Source: a bacterium Ga0077546 (lineage in GTDB: Bacteria; Cyanobacteriota; Vampirovibrionia; Obscuribacterales; Obscuribacteraceae). Taken from it: 11,136 nucleotides of DNA. The stretch lies in NCBI GenBank assembly GCA_001464165.1, contig LNEX01000359.1, positions 1 through 11,136 of the forward strand. The letters are read 5' to 3'. The notes under the pieces are model-generated. The model ran no database searches. It was not told the DNA's origin and was given only the letters and a program-made list of their open reading frames with translations. The stretch's first letter is position 1. The number at the start of each line of letters is the position of its first letter. The position numbers were made by a program, and so were the translations under genes. Positions 10,581-11,136 of this stretch are shown in pieces.

Positions 10581-10622
10581 ATGACCAATGGCGCTGCATC
10601 TATGACGGTGCGACGCCTCTAG
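10581..10622 (+). CDS. 13-codon leader ORF
   Basis: TGGAGG (10565-10570), the strongest Shine-Dalgarno match in the window, lies 10 bases before an ATG. The ATG opens MTNGAASMTVRRL and a TAG at 10620-10622, 21 bases before the membrane-protein start. GAGGC of the ribosome site (10567-10571) is complementary to GCCTC at the end of the ORF (10615-10619), and GGCG and CGCC lie inside. Ribosomes on the leader would open this stem. A regulatory leader peptide is plausible; chance is not excluded. Confidence 0.4.
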   Translation: MTNGAASMTVRRL

Positions 10623-10643
10623 TTGTTTACTGGAGAAAACAAA

Positions 10644-10952
10644 ATGGAAACTATAATTGTCGTCAAATGTGTTTTGGCATTTGTTGTCGGTGGCTTATTC
10701 AGCTTTATAAGCACGAAAAATAAGTCACGATTTGGAATAATAGTCGGTGTGATTATTGCATTGATATGGACACTTGGCACAGGCTCTGTAGTAGTTCTGC
10801 AGTTAGCTTTTTGGATGTTTGATTCGGATGGACTTTACGAAATAAATGCAATTTTGAGTAGTTACTCGCGGCAGGCCTTGATATTTTATAGCTTGTGGTC
10901 TGGACAGGCGATTACTTTCTGGATTTGGTGCTGGCTCACCCGAAACAAATGA
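10644..10952 (+). CDS. Three-helix membrane protein
   Basis: A 102-residue protein from the ATG at 10644, eight bases after GGAG (10632-10635); an upstream in-frame TTG (10623) lies before this site and is unlikely. Membrane helices lie at about residues 3-22 (TIIVVKCVLAFVVGGLFSFI), 31-57 (GIIVGVIIALIW and on to LAFWMF) and 78-98 (ALIFYSLWSGQAITFWIW). A basic loop TKNKSR lies after helix 1 and TRNK at the C-terminus, and a polar acidic loop (DSDGLYEIN) between helices 2 and 3. The basic segments should be cytoplasmic, giving N-out, C-in. No pore or catalytic signature. Family not recognised. A likely terminator follows. Confidence 0.72.
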   Translation: METIIVVKCVLAFVVGGLFSFISTKNKSRFGIIVGVIIALIWTLGTGSVVVLQLAFWMFDSDGLYEINAILSSYSRQALIFYSLWSGQAITFWIWCWLTRNK

Positions 10953-10974
10953 TTTGAGATCACAGAGGCATGGA

Positions 10975-11054
10975 CGCCCCCGTGTTTCACTTTGTAGATT
11001 TCGTGTGGCCATCACAAATTCTTTTTGGGTTTGTGTTTTTTTTCCATGGGGGCG
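10975..11054. repeat. GC-rich inverted repeat around the terminator
   Basis: CGCCCCC (10975-10981) and GGGGGCG (11048-11054) are perfect inverted arms 66 bases apart. Outside them GAGGC (10966-10970) and GCCTC (11085-11089) also pair. A second C run (CCCCCC near 11071) could compete for the G run. The stretch is far more G/C-polarised than the rest of the window and may be a structured element or a small inserted repeat. Confidence 0.35.
11013..11043 (+). terminator. Likely Rho-independent terminator
   Basis: CACAAA (11013-11018) pairs with TTTGTG (11030-11035) around an 11-base loop, followed by eight T (11036-11043). The stem is AT-rich, but the T tract is the best in the window. It would end the transcript of the membrane-protein gene at 10644, 60 bases after its stop. 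Confidence 0.6.
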
Positions 11055-11136
11055 GGCAATTCTGTCAACCCCCCTGAAAGCCTCATGATTTAATCTCCTT
11101 CTGCGAATTTTTGTACTTTTTCTCAGCACAAAGCAG

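Noticed and set aside
10803..11129. 108-codon - strand frame at the right end
   Set aside because: Overlaps the membrane-protein gene antiparallel and the terminator; composition is Arg/Lys/Pro-rich and there is no ribosome site.
1..11136. Integron cassette array (small orphan genes in one direction with a TA pair and hairpins)
   Set aside because: No pair of RYYYAAC/GTTRRRY core boxes bounds the genes, hairpins lie before the genes with differing ends, and no integrase is present. GTTGGGC near 1098 and GCCCAAA/TTTGGGC at 3729/3777 are isolated near-matches.
1..11136. CRISPR array, tRNA, rRNA, insertion sequence or replication origin
   Set aside because: No regularly spaced repeats, no cloverleaf or CCA ends, no transposase-like protein with terminal repeats and no iteron or DnaA-box cluster seen by eye.

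Overview
The window reads as an accessory region of a bacterium. Base composition is moderate, and start codons are nearly all ATG behind AGGA, GGAG or GAGGA ribosome sites. Almost all genes lie on the + strand; one toxin-antitoxin pair lies on the - strand. Products are mostly short proteins (40-270 residues) that I cannot place in a named family. No ribosomal, tRNA, replication or transposase gene is visible. I cannot fix the taxon. The style (many short orphan paralogues, long leaders, a PhdFitB-type TA pair) would fit a large-genome environmental lineage such as the non-photosynthetic Cyanobacteriota, but that is only an impression.

Layout. 1-210: the C-terminal end of an unknown protein. 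239-1048: a ParA/MinD-like P-loop protein whose deviant Walker A has lost both lysines. 1139-1864: an orphan soluble protein followed by a small two-helix membrane protein. 2058-2437: an orphan gene broken by a one-base frameshift. 2484-2722: a GGA-loop hairpin and a doubtful small gene. 2739-3424 (- strand): an intact Phd-type antitoxin, a PIN-domain toxin with a one-base insertion in a C run, and a palindromic operator. 3425-4024: 600 bases without a convincing gene but with several elaborate inverted repeats. 4025-4933: tandem orphan paralogues. 5039-6398: a membrane-anchored DUF2939-like protein overlapping, by ATGA, a frameshifted signal-peptide/TM/cupin gene. 6516-7061: a protein with two S1-like domains. 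7144-7854: a second copy of the 1139-1864 arrangement. 8023-8864: tandem 118-residue paralogues whose 95-base leaders are as well kept as the genes. 9054-10145: an orphan of 258 residues followed by overlapping micro-ORFs with strong hairpins and a 43-residue gene. 10262-10952: an acidic 86-residue protein, a 13-codon leader ORF and a three-helix membrane protein. The window ends with a likely terminator.

How the parts relate. Two features recur. First, gene duplication: three paralogue pairs (1139/7144, 4025/4502, 8023/8508). Second, structured 5' leaders. The 1139/7144 leaders keep the same hairpin through pairing-compatible changes. Three leaders carry the hexaloop C-AAGGAT-G, two of them within ACAAGGATGT, which matches the known in-vitro-selected binding site of the RNA-binding regulator CsrA/RsmA. 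Related GGATGT motifs occur in the 8023/8508 leaders. The simplest reading is a set of small orphan genes under post-transcriptional control, possibly by a CsrA-type protein encoded elsewhere. The control is inference; the hairpins and duplications are visible directly. Three one-base frameshifts within 4 kb suggest either gene decay or indel errors in the assembly.
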